A stretch of 34,833 nt of DNA from assembly GCA_021777555.1 (NCBI GenBank), contig JAJYDK010000041.1:1-34833 (forward strand), given 5' to 3'. Below the pieces are notes generated by a model. The model saw nothing but the letters and a program-made list of their open reading frames with translations. It had not been told where the DNA came from and searched no databases. Of the stretch, positions 1 through 6,765 are shown piece by piece. Source of the DNA: Pseudomonadota bacterium. Its GTDB lineage: Bacteria; Pseudomonadota; Gammaproteobacteria; Steroidobacterales; Steroidobacteraceae. Positions within the stretch are counted from its first letter, which is position 1. Each line of letters starts with the position of its first letter. The position numbers were made by a program, and so were the translations under genes.

Positions 1-2
1 CG

Positions 3-218
3 CAGCGTGGCCGCATCGTGCTCGAGCGTCTGCCGGCCTACGCTCCGGAAATGAACCCCGTCGAATGCATCTGGGGTTACCTCAAGCATCACGCCATGCC
101 CAACTACTGCGCCGCGAACTTCACCGACCTCGCCCAGCGCGCTCGCAGGAACCTGCGCTCGATGCAGCGACGCGCCACACTCGTGACCGCATTCTGGAAA
201 CAGGCGGAGATGTTTTGA
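3..218 (+). CDS. IS630-type transposase, C-terminal fragment cut by window edge
   Basis: This is the last 71 codons of a DDE transposase; the frame is open through the left window edge, so the gene starts outside. The motif LPAYAPEMNPVECIWGYLKH is the conserved C-terminal block of IS630/Tc1-mariner-type (DDE_3) transposases and carries the third catalytic acidic residue, the E of NPVE. The protein would cut and rejoin element ends. It stops at TGA 216-218. The bases just after it (about 219-260) should contain the element's right end, but the left end is not visible, so the terminal repeat cannot be confirmed. It is the first of several mobile-element traces in the first 6 kb. Confidence 0.85.
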   Translation, partial: QRGRIVLERLPAYAPEMNPVECIWGYLKHHAMPNYCAANFTDLAQRARRNLRSMQRRATLVTAFWKQAEMF

Positions 219-296
219 CATGGTCACGTACTTACGCAAGACTCAATAAAAAGCCGACGAAGCAAGGGCCAAACAGTCATTCACTTGGAGAGGGTA

Positions 297-564
297 ATGA
301 TAGGTCTCGCTGTCTATCTCAACGGAAAAAGGCTGACAGTCGCCGGCACCGAAGATCTCGGCGTACTCAACGTGATCGTAAATAGGGTAGGCCAGCTAGG
401 TCTCTGGACGCCTTCGATCGAGCCTATCGCCTATGCGGCGGCAACAGGTGAACAACTTTGTGATCATCGGCGAGGCTCCGCATCGCGCCCGGGAGGTTGG
501 AGCATCGGGCGAAAGCGGAGGCTATGCATTCGCTCCTGTCCTAAGCGTATCAAGCGACAGTTAG
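297..564 (+). pseudogene. Frameshifted conserved hypothetical gene
   Basis: An ATG at 297 has a good upstream GGAG (287-290) and begins MIGLAVYLNGKRLTVAG, which reads like a real protein start. After about 35-45 codons the frame becomes arginine-rich and unconvincing. A protein-like reading resumes in the +1 frame from about 433 (NNFVIIGEAPHRAREVG...) and ends at TAG 562-564. The simplest view is one gene with a frameshift or small deletion near 390-450. I do not recognise a function. The rest of the gap to 733 shows no supportable gene. Confidence 0.35.
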
Positions 565-733
565 CCATCTTGCGAAGCTGTTGTTCAGATCAAGATAGCG
601 GCTGCTCGAAGTTGACATCGTGTGCGGCCACCCTGTTCCGTAAGGCAGCGATCTGCGCGATCTAGCGCCGCTCGATCTGCACACCGCCACGGCCATCGCC
701 AACGGGCGCGCGCGGCACTGGGCGGCCAAGGGC

Positions 734-1222
734 TCAGCCATCCAGCCAGGCGGCGAGGCCGTCCAGCGTCTGCAGCCCGTATTCCACCGCGCCGAAGCCG
801 ATGACCACTAGGCGCCGCTCGCGGCTGGGGTGGAGCTGGCGCATGGTCAGCACCGTTTTGCCGTCGGCCTGCTCGTCGAAGGTCACCGTGGTGCGGAACC
901 GGTCGGGGTCGTTGGGATCGGGCGTGCCATGATCCATCACGATCCGCTCATTCGGCACGATCTCCAGAAAACGCATGAGGTTCTGGAAGCGCTGTTCCTT
1001 TCCCTCAAACAAACCCACCATATCAAACCGCCAGACACCGCCCACGCGGATGTCAGCTTCGTGGGTTTCGATGCGCAGAGCCGTTGGTCCAAACCATTCG
1101 GCGAGCGCCTTGGGGCTCGTCCAGGCGGCAAAGACCTTATCTCGTGGGTGGTTGAACAGCTTCACCAGCACGATTTCGCGATCGAGTGACCAGGTCTCCA
1201 GAAGGCTTGCCATGTTCCTCAT
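734..1222 (-). CDS. SRPBCC / AHSA1-like domain protein
   Basis: The 162-residue protein is a single START/SRPBCC-fold (activator of Hsp90 ATPase 1-like) domain. It shows the typical opening with VFAAWTSPKALAEWFGP, followed by GGVWRFDM, ERIVMDHG, TVTFDEQADGKTVLTMRQ and a C-terminal helix. Such domains form a hydrophobic cavity for small ligands; the ligand here is unknown. The start is the ATG at 1222, which overlaps the stop of the upstream arsR-like gene (TGATG), so the two are translationally coupled. ArsR-SRPBCC gene pairs are common in proteobacteria and actinobacteria, where the partner is presumed to act on or sense the inducer. Upstream codons in the same frame belong to the regulator region and are not part of this gene. 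Confidence 0.85.
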   Translation of the reverse strand: MRNMASLLETWSLDREIVLVKLFNHPRDKVFAAWTSPKALAEWFGPTALRIETHEADIRVGGVWRFDMVGLFEGKEQRFQNLMRFLEIVPNERIVMDHGTPDPNDPDRFRTTVTFDEQADGKTVLTMRQLHPSRERRLVVIGFGAVEYGLQTLDGLAAWLDG

Positions 1223-1551
1223 CACTCTTGTTTCTTGTCCAGGTAGACTTCCAGCCGATCTAGCCGTTCGGTCCAGCGCCGGCGCTCCGCTTCCATCCAA
1301 TCCGCCGCCTCGTCGAAACGCGCATGCACCAGCCGGCACCAGCGACTGCGCCCACGCTTCTCGCTGGCGATCAGACCGCAATCTTCCAGCACCTTGAGAT
1401 GCTGGGCGAAGGATGGCAGCGCCATGTCGAATGGCTCAGCCAGGGCACTCACCGGCAATTCGCCCTCGACCAGCCGCGACACCACGGCGCGGCGGGTCGG
1501 GTCGCTGAGAGCGTGAAAGGAGAGGTCGAGCGGACTCGAATGGTAAGGCAT
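1222..1551 (-). CDS. ArsR-family winged-helix transcriptional regulator
   Basis: The 109-residue protein is a compact winged-helix repressor. HALSDPTRRAVVSRL is the hallmark ArsR N-terminal helix, the recognition region is DMALPSFAQHLKVLEDCGLI, and the wing is SEKRGRSRWCRL. No metal-site cysteine cluster (CxC) is visible, so it is likely a non-metal member of the kind paired with SRPBCC proteins. I chose the ATG at 1551. A GTG at 1566 is possible, but promoter geometry favours 1551: TTGACT at 1586-1581 and TACAAA at 1562-1557 on the minus strand would start the transcript next to that ATG. An AAGGCA(N2)TGCCTT palindrome overlaps the start codon and a further two lie upstream, so autoregulation is likely. 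Confidence 0.88.
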   Translation of the reverse strand: MPYHSSPLDLSFHALSDPTRRAVVSRLVEGELPVSALAEPFDMALPSFAQHLKVLEDCGLIASEKRGRSRWCRLVHARFDEAADWMEAERRRWTERLDRLEVYLDKKQE

Positions 1552-1558
1552 GTGCCTT
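1545..1558. promoter_or_regulatory. Operator copy 1, palindrome AAGGCA-TG-TGCCTT
   Basis: This is a perfect 6+6 inverted repeat with a two-base spacer. It covers the regulator's ATG (1551-1549) and the edge of the proposed minus-strand -10 (1562-1557). It is one of three near-identical copies in about 100 bp between the divergent regulator and reductase genes. It is most likely a binding site for the ArsR-type protein encoded at 1222-1551. Confidence 0.6.
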
Positions 1559-1593
1559 TGTAACACAAATCAGGGAGCCCAGTCAACGAGAAA

Positions 1594-1607
1594 AAGGCAC
1601 TTGCCTT
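1594..1607. promoter_or_regulatory. Operator copy 2, palindrome AAGGCA-CT-TGCCTT
   Basis: This is a second perfect copy. It contains the proposed -35 of the plus-strand reductase promoter, TTGCCT at 1601-1606, which lies 17 bp from TATAAA at 1624-1629. Binding here would block that promoter. Confidence 0.6.
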
Positions 1608-1627
1608 AGTGTCATGTTTCTAATATA

Positions 1628-1641
1628 AAGGCACTTACCTT
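1628..1641. promoter_or_regulatory. Operator copy 3, AAGGCA-CT-TACCTT
   Basis: This third copy has one mismatch (TACCTT for TGCCTT). It overlaps the end of the proposed -10 (1624-1629) and the expected transcription start of the reductase gene near 1636. Together with copy 2 it brackets the plus-strand promoter. Confidence 0.55.
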
Positions 1642-1660
1642 AGTATCTGGGAGGACTCCC

Positions 1661-2302
1661 GTGGCAATTCGTGTCGATCTCATGATCTCCCTCGATGGTT
1701 TCGCCACAACGACGGACCAGACGCCCGAAAACCCGTTCGGCGAGGACTGGCCGCGTCTCGTCGGCGCCTACGTCGCGACCCGAACGTTCCGCGAGCGCGC
1801 GTTCAAGGATACGACGGGAGCGGGGACCACAGGTCTCGACGACGAATACGCGAAGGAATACTTCGCAGGCGTGGGCGCCGAAATCATGGGCGCTGGCATG
1901 TTCGGACTGCACAATTTTCCCGACGATCCCAACTGGCGTGGCTGGTGGGGCGACGAGCCACCCTTCCGGGTTCCGGTCTTCGTCCTCACTCACAAACCAC
2001 GGCCCCCTTTGGAGATGACAGGTGGGACCACGTTCCATTTCCTCGACACCACTATCGAGGATGCACTTCAACGAGCCGTCGGTGCGGCGGGCGGAAAAGA
2101 TGTGCGGGTTGGCGGCGGTCCCACCGTCGTTCGCCAATTCCTCAAGGCAGGTCTTGTTGACCGCCTCCACGTTGCCATAGCGCCAATCCTGCTTGGGCGC
2201 GGCATCCGCCTTTGGGACGACCTGCGTGGCCTCGAAGCCGGCTACGCCGTCAAGGCAGAAATGGCAGAGAGTGGCACCGTCCATCTGGCCTTCCGACGCT
2301 AG
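1661..2302 (+). CDS. Dihydrofolate reductase-family protein (RibD C-terminal-like)
   Basis: The 213-residue protein begins at GTG 1661, behind GGGAGG at 1648-1653. The start AIRVDLMISLDGFA is the DHFR-fold first strand and loop of the YwjB/YyaP/RibD_C group. Later blocks are VPVFVLTHKPRPPL, DVRVGGGPTVVRQFL (nucleotide-binding loop) and LVDRLHVAIAPILLGRG. Members are NAD(P)H-dependent reductases of mostly unknown substrate; this one need not reduce dihydrofolate. It is divergent from the ArsR/SRPBCC operon and its promoter sits between operator copies 2 and 3, so it is probably repressed by the same regulator. All three genes look intact, unlike most neighbours to the right. Confidence 0.85.
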   Translation: MAIRVDLMISLDGFATTTDQTPENPFGEDWPRLVGAYVATRTFRERAFKDTTGAGTTGLDDEYAKEYFAGVGAEIMGAGMFGLHNFPDDPNWRGWWGDEPPFRVPVFVLTHKPRPPLEMTGGTTFHFLDTTIEDALQRAVGAAGGKDVRVGGGPTVVRQFLKAGLVDRLHVAIAPILLGRGIRLWDDLRGLEAGYAVKAEMAESGTVHLAFRR

Positions 2303-2636
2303 CCGTCAGCCTGAGACTTGGAGCGATCATGGACGGTGCACAGACGAACCACGATGCAGGTTTCTCGGGTGACGTGCGCGGTACTGAAAGACGGCGACGG
2401 CGGCATTTCTGCGCTTCATAGGGCCAACGGTGTGGGAGAACTCGGGCTCCCACGAAGATCAGTCGCGCGCCAAGTACCAAACATCAGAACTTCACCGGCA
2501 GCGACGCCTCAAGAAATGAAACTACGCTCACTCAAGTTTTTCCCCGCGCCGCTTTGCCTGGCTACCCAGGCTGACGGATAGGACTTGCATTCGGCAAATT
2601 TCGATACCGATCTCTCCTCCGAAAGGAGAGATACTC
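2303..2636. other. Intergenic stretch, no gene recognised
   Basis: About 330 bp lie between the reductase stop and the TraG-like fragment. Short open frames occur in several frames, but none has a ribosome site plus recognisable protein. The last 25 bases hold the AAGGAG (2624-2629) that serves the following GTG start. Confidence 0.4.
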
Positions 2637-2944
2637 GTGCCCGCGACGAAGATTCTCTGGGGCCAAGTCGTCACCGTCTTCGGGATCGTCCTTTTGACGA
2701 TCTGGACCGCGAGGGAGTGGACCGCGTGGCGGCTTGGCCATTTCCCATTCTCCGGTCGGACCTTTTGATCGTTATAAGGTCTCCAGGAAACCCTGGGAAC
2801 TCCAGTCGCGGCGATGAACCGCCGGCAGCCCAGGACCACGCTCGGAAGGTTGCCCGAACGTAGAAGCTCGTAGATCGAATTTCGCGAGATGCCGCCCAGC
2901 AGCTCCCGCGCCTCTTTGATCGAATAGAGTTCGCGACCGATCAT
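2528..2944 (-). pseudogene. Excisionase/AlpA-type HTH gene with aberrant 3' part
   Basis: The ATG at 2944 begins MIGRELYSIKEARELLGG, then ISRNSIYELLRSGNLPSV and VLGCRRFIAA. This is a small MerR/excisionase-like winged HTH (HTH_17) as found next to conjugation or integration genes. After about residue 47 (near 2805) the similarity ends, and the remaining codons run antisense through the TraG-like remnant to a stop at 2528. The C-terminal two thirds is therefore not native. The DNA-binding part could still be made. A second, diverged copy of its 3' domain lies at 6001-6084. In-frame sequence upstream to 3163 has no convincing protein character. Confidence 0.55.
2637..2768 (+). pseudogene. TraG/VirD4-like conjugation coupling protein, N-terminal remnant
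   Basis: A GTG at 2637 with a good AAGGAG ribosome site 7 bp upstream starts a 43-codon frame: VPATKILWGQVVTVFGIV, then a run of hydrophobic residues and TAREWTAWRLG. This matches my recollection of the membrane-anchored N-terminus of TraG-type coupling proteins from Tn4371-like integrative conjugative elements, which are over 600 residues long. The frame stops at TGA 2766-2768, where similarity would be expected to continue, so this is only the 5' tip of the gene. The next DNA belongs to an HTH gene on the other strand, marking a rearrangement junction near 2770-2800. Confidence 0.55.
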
Positions 2945-3288
2945 GGTTTGTCCATCGCTGTTCAGAAGAGTGCGCTCGCGGCCCGGGGAGACCCATTGCC
3001 TCACGATTGCCGGGTGCGGACGGAAGCGCCGAATGTAGATCGTCGTCGCGCGAATGCAAAGGGGCAATATCGAGGGAAAAATCGGCGAAACTCCTGGACT
3101 GCTCCGATCGCCGACCATAAATACGCCGGTCAGGCCGATAGGCGGTACGGCCCCAATGTCCACTTCATAGTGATGGTCGAGGGCCCCTCCGATTCACGAC
3201 CGTCGAAGAACCGGGGCAGCACAAAATAGCCCTGAGCGGGAAAGGTCTCCTGACGCCTTGATTCGCCTTCGTCCGTGCTGTTGAGGAC
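2945..3288. other. Intergenic stretch, no gene recognised
   Basis: About 340 bp lie between the HTH gene start and the end of the first antitoxin gene. I see no ribosome site with a convincing frame on either strand, and no RNA gene or strong hairpin. Confidence 0.35.
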
Positions 3289-3627
3289 TTACGCGAAGGT
3301 CACCGACACTGTACCGGCGCTACGATCCTTTCGCGGCCTGACCCGTATTTCCACATCCTGTCCCAGCGCCAACAGGAAGTTCATCAGTCGCTCGACAGAA
3401 AAGCCGTCGAGGCGGTAGTACTTGAGCGCGGAAATCGTCCGCTGACTGATGTCCAACCGGGCACCCGCCTTGCCTTGATTGAGCCGCTGGGTGGCCACCA
3501 GTCGGTTAATCATGATTGCGAGGTGCACTTTCGCATCAAGATCTTCCACATCCGGGAGCCCGAGATCCGCAAACACGTTGCCCGAGCTGGCTTCGACCGG
3601 GATGCGTTTACTTGGTCGTCTTGCCAT
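3289..3627 (-). CDS. HigA-like XRE antitoxin without an intact toxin
   Basis: The 112-residue XRE-type DNA-binding protein has an N-terminal NVFADLGLPDVEDLDAKVHL, an HTH with RLNQGKAGARLDISQRTISALK, and a C-terminal ALGQDVEIRVRPR ending in SVTFA. This is the HigA/DUF-type antitoxin usually made with a Gp49-like RelE/HigB toxin. Its start codon lies inside the last codons of a toxin reading frame (3608-3715), whose body is missing. It is paralogous to the next antitoxin at 3740-4081: both share the NV-ADLG start and the GQDV...SVTFA end. It may now act as an orphan regulator or a spare antitoxin. Confidence 0.8.
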   Translation of the reverse strand: MARRPSKRIPVEASSGNVFADLGLPDVEDLDAKVHLAIMINRLVATQRLNQGKAGARLDISQRTISALKYYRLDGFSVERLMNFLLALGQDVEIRVRPRKDRSAGTVSVTFA

Positions 3628-3715
3628 ATCGAATCTCGTATTCGCGCTGTGCCTCTTTCGAGCGCTGTGGGACCAGATTGGTATCGGATTGGGCTTGAAA
3701 GGCAGCGACCGAGCT
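3608..3715 (-). pseudogene. Remnant of a HigB-like toxin, C-terminal end only
   Basis: In the frame overlapping the antitoxin start, the minus strand encodes a short open stretch ending in KEAQREYEIRYGKTTK and TAA (3610-3608). The antitoxin ATG at 3627 lies inside it, the overlap expected for a toxin-antitoxin operon. Only about 35 codons are open before an in-frame TGA. The rest of the toxin, normally about 110-130 residues, is gone, with the preceding antitoxin gene ending at 3740 in its place. Confidence 0.45.
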
Positions 3716-3739
3716 TCAGCGGCTGATACGGCGAAGACG

Positions 3740-4081
3740 TCAGGCGAAGGTCACTGACACTGCGCCAGCGCCGCTTCTATTCGGTCTCTTTCGGACGACA
3801 ATTTGTACGTCCTGTCCGAGGAGGGCGAGGCAGTCCATTAGCCTGCGCTCGGAGAATCCGCGGAACTGGCCACGAAGCATCTTTGAGAGTTTCGGTTGCG
3901 GAATGCCGAGCACGGGTGCAGCCTGGGTTTGGGTCATCTCCTTCTCGTCCAAGAGTTCGGCGATCCTGGTAACGAGTTGCGCTTTCACCAGCATACTCTC
4001 GGGCGCGCGATAGCCGAGGTCGGCATAAACGTTCGTGCTGCCGCGTCGATGACTGGGTTGCTTGCGGGAAGGTGGCTTCAT
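3740..4081 (-). CDS. higA: HigA-like XRE antitoxin
   Basis: The 113-residue protein has the layout of an antitoxin partner to Gp49-like toxins: a basic N-terminus, NVYADLGYRAPESMLVKAQL, a clear HTH (EMTQTQAAPVLGIPQPKLSK), and a C-terminal LLGQDVQIVV ending in SVTFA. It starts 11 bp after the toxin gene stop (4093), so the two form one operon with toxin first. By family knowledge it binds and inhibits the toxin and represses the operon promoter. Confidence 0.85.
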   Translation of the reverse strand: MKPPSRKQPSHRRGSTNVYADLGYRAPESMLVKAQLVTRIAELLDEKEMTQTQAAPVLGIPQPKLSKMLRGQFRGFSERRLMDCLALLGQDVQIVVRKRPNRSGAGAVSVTFA

Positions 4082-4092
4082 ATGGGTCTATC

Positions 4093-4482
4093 TCATGGCT
4101 TCTGGCGTCGCTGCTTCATGATCTCGGTTGCGTCTCTCAAGCGGGTCGTGATCAGATCCATGTCAGGCTTGTGAGTCGCGGTCCCCGACTTCGATTTCTT
4201 CTGGAACACGTGTAAGACCACGACGGCATCAACGAACCGGACCATGTATACCGCCCGGTAAGCACTGCCGGCTGTCGATTCGATCACCTCCAGGACGCTC
4301 GCATCCCCGAAACCCCGAAGTACCTTGGTGCTCTCGTGCCGCTTTCCACATTGCGCCAGGTACAGCGCATACCCGAATGCATCGACTACTCCCGCTGGCA
4401 GCGCGCATAGATCCTTCTTTGCTCCACCCATCCAGATCAATGGCTTCGGCTGCGGAGGCTTCGACGAGTGGATTATACCCAT
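4093..4482 (-). CDS. higB: HigB/RelE-like toxin, phage-derived Gp49-like family
   Basis: The 129-residue protein shows the Gp49-like (DUF891) pattern of type II toxins: IWMGGAKKDLCALPAGVVDA, GYALYLAQCGKRHESTKVLRG, SAYRAVYMVRFVDAVVVLH and VFQKKSKSGTATHKPDMD. Family members are ribosome-dependent mRNA interferases. The length is normal and no frame break is seen. It is followed after 11 bp by the antitoxin gene. The ATG at 4482 has no strong ribosome site, so the true start could be a few codons further in. Confidence 0.85.
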   Translation of the reverse strand: MGIIHSSKPPQPKPLIWMGGAKKDLCALPAGVVDAFGYALYLAQCGKRHESTKVLRGFGDASVLEVIESTAGSAYRAVYMVRFVDAVVVLHVFQKKSKSGTATHKPDMDLITTRLRDATEIMKQRRQKP

Positions 4483-4628
4483 ATGGATCTAGCTTGAAAA
4501 GGCTGCGTTCCGAGCGCGGATATGGGCCCAGGCTCGGGCGGCAGGGGTGGCAGATTTCGATCGGCTCTGGCCATTTTTGTATGCTTCCTGCAAAGCCCAA
4601 GAACACGAATGTCGTCAAGGAGCGTTGA

Positions 4629-4935
4629 ATGAAGACCTTCAAGAATTTCCTGCTTGTGGCGTGCGCGGGAGTGCTCATATTGGGGACAGTTCCCTGCGCA
4701 GCAGCGCGATCTCCCGGCAAGGGATGCCCGGTGACGGCCAAGTGATTTTCCAACAGAAGAACGCGCCCGACTCGGTAATGCAGAAGATGATATCTCGAGC
4801 GTTCCATATTCGGTTCGTGTTGGCGAATCATCTGACCGCGAACTGCAAGGGGCCATGGAATCATTCGCAATGACATATCCAGATGCCACAGTAGAATCAG
4901 TTATTCCGAACATATCATCGTCGTTCAAAGTGTGA
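4629..4935 (+). pseudogene. Small secreted protein, broken by a single frameshift
   Basis: An ATG at 4629 with AGGAG at 4617-4621 starts MKTFKNFLLVACAGVLILG and a likely cleavage after CAAA, a clear Sec signal peptide. The frame stops at TGA 4743 after 38 codons. Directly downstream, the +1 frame is open from about 4747 to TGA 4933-4935 with good protein character (FPTEERARLGNAEDD, AMESFAMTYPDATVESV). Removing one base at the TGATTTT run (4743-4749) would join them into a protein of about 100 residues. I do not recognise the family. A sequencing error is also possible. Confidence 0.5.
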
Positions 4936-5164
4936 TTCATGAAAACTCCGGGAGCAGAGCGGCGTCAAGTGTGAGCGGATCTCTCGAGAAATTCCATGCC
5001 AGAAAATGAGATCTGCGTTCGGAGCAAACGTTATAGTTGTGTGGTGTCTTGAGCGTCAGGGGAGAGCGTTGATTGCTCCGTGGATAAGTTCGAGGACGCG
5101 TCGACGGCGTATCCGACGTGATACAACGACGTTCAGTGCTGTCCTTTCTTGAACAGGGCGATGG

Positions 5165-5998
5165 ATGCGAAGTCGATCTCAGTGTAGACGGCATCCAAGG
5201 CCGCGAGCCCCCTTGCGCAAGAACGATACTGCCGGCAGCTTGGTGGCGCGTCTTGCCGCCATTTTGCTTCTGATTCCCCCGATCGTTGCCGGACGAATGT
5301 CGCAGAGCGACACATTCACGGTGGCCTTGACGGCTGCGATTCCCTTATGGTTCGTCATGAAGTTGATCTTCTGGATGCGCGACCCTCGGCCCGAGAAGGC
5401 GCTGCGTGCCGGAGCCGCGAGGTTGGGACTGATTGCGTTGCCGATATTACTGATATGTCTCGTGCCGCTGATCATGAGCCGGGCTGCCGAGGTCAAGGCT
5501 TTTGCGATGGGGTTCGCCAAGAAAGGTGGCGCCGAAGTGGTCAGTGAAATGTCTCTTCGCCGAACGCTCTGGCATCGCGCGTTCGAGCGGGGAATCGAAT
5601 CCGGGATGCTCGGCTTTGGTCCCGGGCCGCATTTGCAGATCCCGGCGCAGATCGCAGCGGACCATGCGAACGATCCTCCGATGGCCTACCACTCCGTCCC
5701 GCCGCAGAACGGCACGGCCGATTACGAGTCGCACAATACGCTGCTCGATGTGTTCACCCAGGGAGGACTGCTGGCTGTGGGGAGCCTCCTGTGGGTGATG
5801 ATGCGTTCGATCAAGTGTGCTTATCGCGCGCACACGGCGGGCCTGGTAGGCTCGTTGGCCGGCATCGCGATCTTCATGACTGCAGACAATATCATTCGCC
5901 AGCCGCTTGTCTGGTTCGTCATTGTCCTGGGTCTGACGGCGTTTGATTGGAGTTCTTCTGAATCGTCAGGATTCCTCCAATTCCGACGGGGCGCCTGA
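5165..5998 (+). CDS. O-antigen ligase/polymerase-like membrane protein, N-terminally truncated
   Basis: The 277-codon frame has three hydrophobic segments, a periplasmic loop with SLRRTLWHRAFERGIESG and GFGPGPH, then the motif ESHNTLLDVFTQGGLLAVGS and a final hydrophobic pair. The GxGPG plus HNTxLDxxxxGG block is typical of the Wzy_C/WaaL-like family, which joins or polymerises surface polysaccharide at the periplasmic face. Family members usually have 10-12 helices and over 400 residues, so the N-terminal half is missing. The first 15 or so codons from ATG 5165 are unlike a membrane protein, so the true junction is near 5205. It is probably a non-functional remnant and ends next to an HTH fragment. 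Confidence 0.55.
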   Translation: MRSRSQCRRHPRPRAPLRKNDTAGSLVARLAAILLLIPPIVAGRMSQSDTFTVALTAAIPLWFVMKLIFWMRDPRPEKALRAGAARLGLIALPILLICLVPLIMSRAAEVKAFAMGFAKKGGAEVVSEMSLRRTLWHRAFERGIESGMLGFGPGPHLQIPAQIAADHANDPPMAYHSVPPQNGTADYESHNTLLDVFTQGGLLAVGSLLWVMMRSIKCAYRAHTAGLVGSLAGIAIFMTADNIIRQPLVWFVIVLGLTAFDWSSSESSGFLQFRRGA

Positions 5999-6000
5999 TC

Positions 6001-6084
6001 GTGCTCCGCGATCGGCGTCGCGGCGGTGAATCGCCGGCAGCGCAGGACGACGCAGGGGAGGCTGCCCGAACGCAGATCCGTGAG
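6001..6084 (-). pseudogene. Second, diverged fragment of the excisionase-type HTH gene
   Basis: Reading the minus strand gives TDLRSGSLPCVVLRCRRFTA followed by ATPIAEH. This aligns with YELLRSGNLPSVVLGCRRFI of the HTH gene at 2528-2944. Only the end of the HTH domain survives. It directly follows the stop of the truncated ligase-like gene, so it marks another broken edge of mobile-element DNA about 3.2 kb from the first copy. Confidence 0.5.
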
Positions 6085-6209
6085 CGTTTTGGCGTGCGGA
6101 ATGCGTGGTGGTGGCGCGAGAGCGCCCTGACGGCACGCTGAAGCGGGAATCTTCTACACGAAGATCGGCAACCTTGACGGCGGCAAATCTCCGGGTGCAG
6201 GCTACCACG

Positions 6210-6719
6210 ATGTCATCCGATGATGCCCTTCGCTCCGGCGCGCCGCCGCGGCCGCTCGCTTCGCTCTTCGCCTGCCTGCTGCTGGTCTATGCGGCCGAGG
6301 CCATAGGCGCCATCGCCTCGATCGATGCGGTGGCATTTTACGCCCGCCTGGCGCAGCCCTCGTGGGCACCGCCGTCCTGGGTGTTCGGGCCGGTTTGGAC
6401 GCTGCTGTACACCCTGATGGCCGTGTCGCTGTGGCGCATCTGGCACGCGCCGCGATCATCCAGTGCGCCGATCATCCTGTTCGTGGTCCAGCTTGGCGTC
6501 AACGCTGCGTGGTCCTGGCTATTCTTTCGCTGGCATCTCGGCGCCGTGGCATTCGGTGGGATCGTGTTGCTGCTGGCGCTGATCGGTGTGACCATGACCG
6601 CTTTCTGGCGCGTGAGCCGAGCGGCCGCACTGCTCTTGCTGCCCTATCTTGGGTGGGTCGCGTTTGCGACAGCACTCTGCTTTGCTGTCTGGCGGGCGAA
6701 TCCAGCCGTACTCGGCTGA
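6210..6719 (+). CDS. tspO: TspO/MBR family tryptophan-rich sensory protein
   Basis: The 169-residue membrane protein has five predicted helices and the TspO signatures: LAQPSWAPPSWVFGPVWTLL, LYTLMAVSLWRIW, QLGVNAAWSWLFF and LLPYLGWVAFATALCF. TspO proteins bind and may degrade or move porphyrins and affect stress and pigment responses. I chose the ATG at 6210; codons upstream in frame are not membrane-like. It converges on the cytochrome genes at 6766-7959, separated by 46 bp. A link with heme proteins is attractive but only suggested by position. Confidence 0.92.
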   Translation: MSSDDALRSGAPPRPLASLFACLLLVYAAEAIGAIASIDAVAFYARLAQPSWAPPSWVFGPVWTLLYTLMAVSLWRIWHAPRSSSAPIILFVVQLGVNAAWSWLFFRWHLGAVAFGGIVLLLALIGVTMTAFWRVSRAAALLLLPYLGWVAFATALCFAVWRANPAVLG

Positions 6720-6765
6720 GGCGTGCTTGCCACCGCGAGGTGCGTCGCGTCAGAGACGTGATTCG

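Noticed and set aside
5133-5213. Minus-strand frame ending in LDAVYTEIDFASIALFKKGQ
   Set aside because: The end looks protein-like and could be a gene remnant, but it is short, opens into non-protein sequence and matches no family I recognise.
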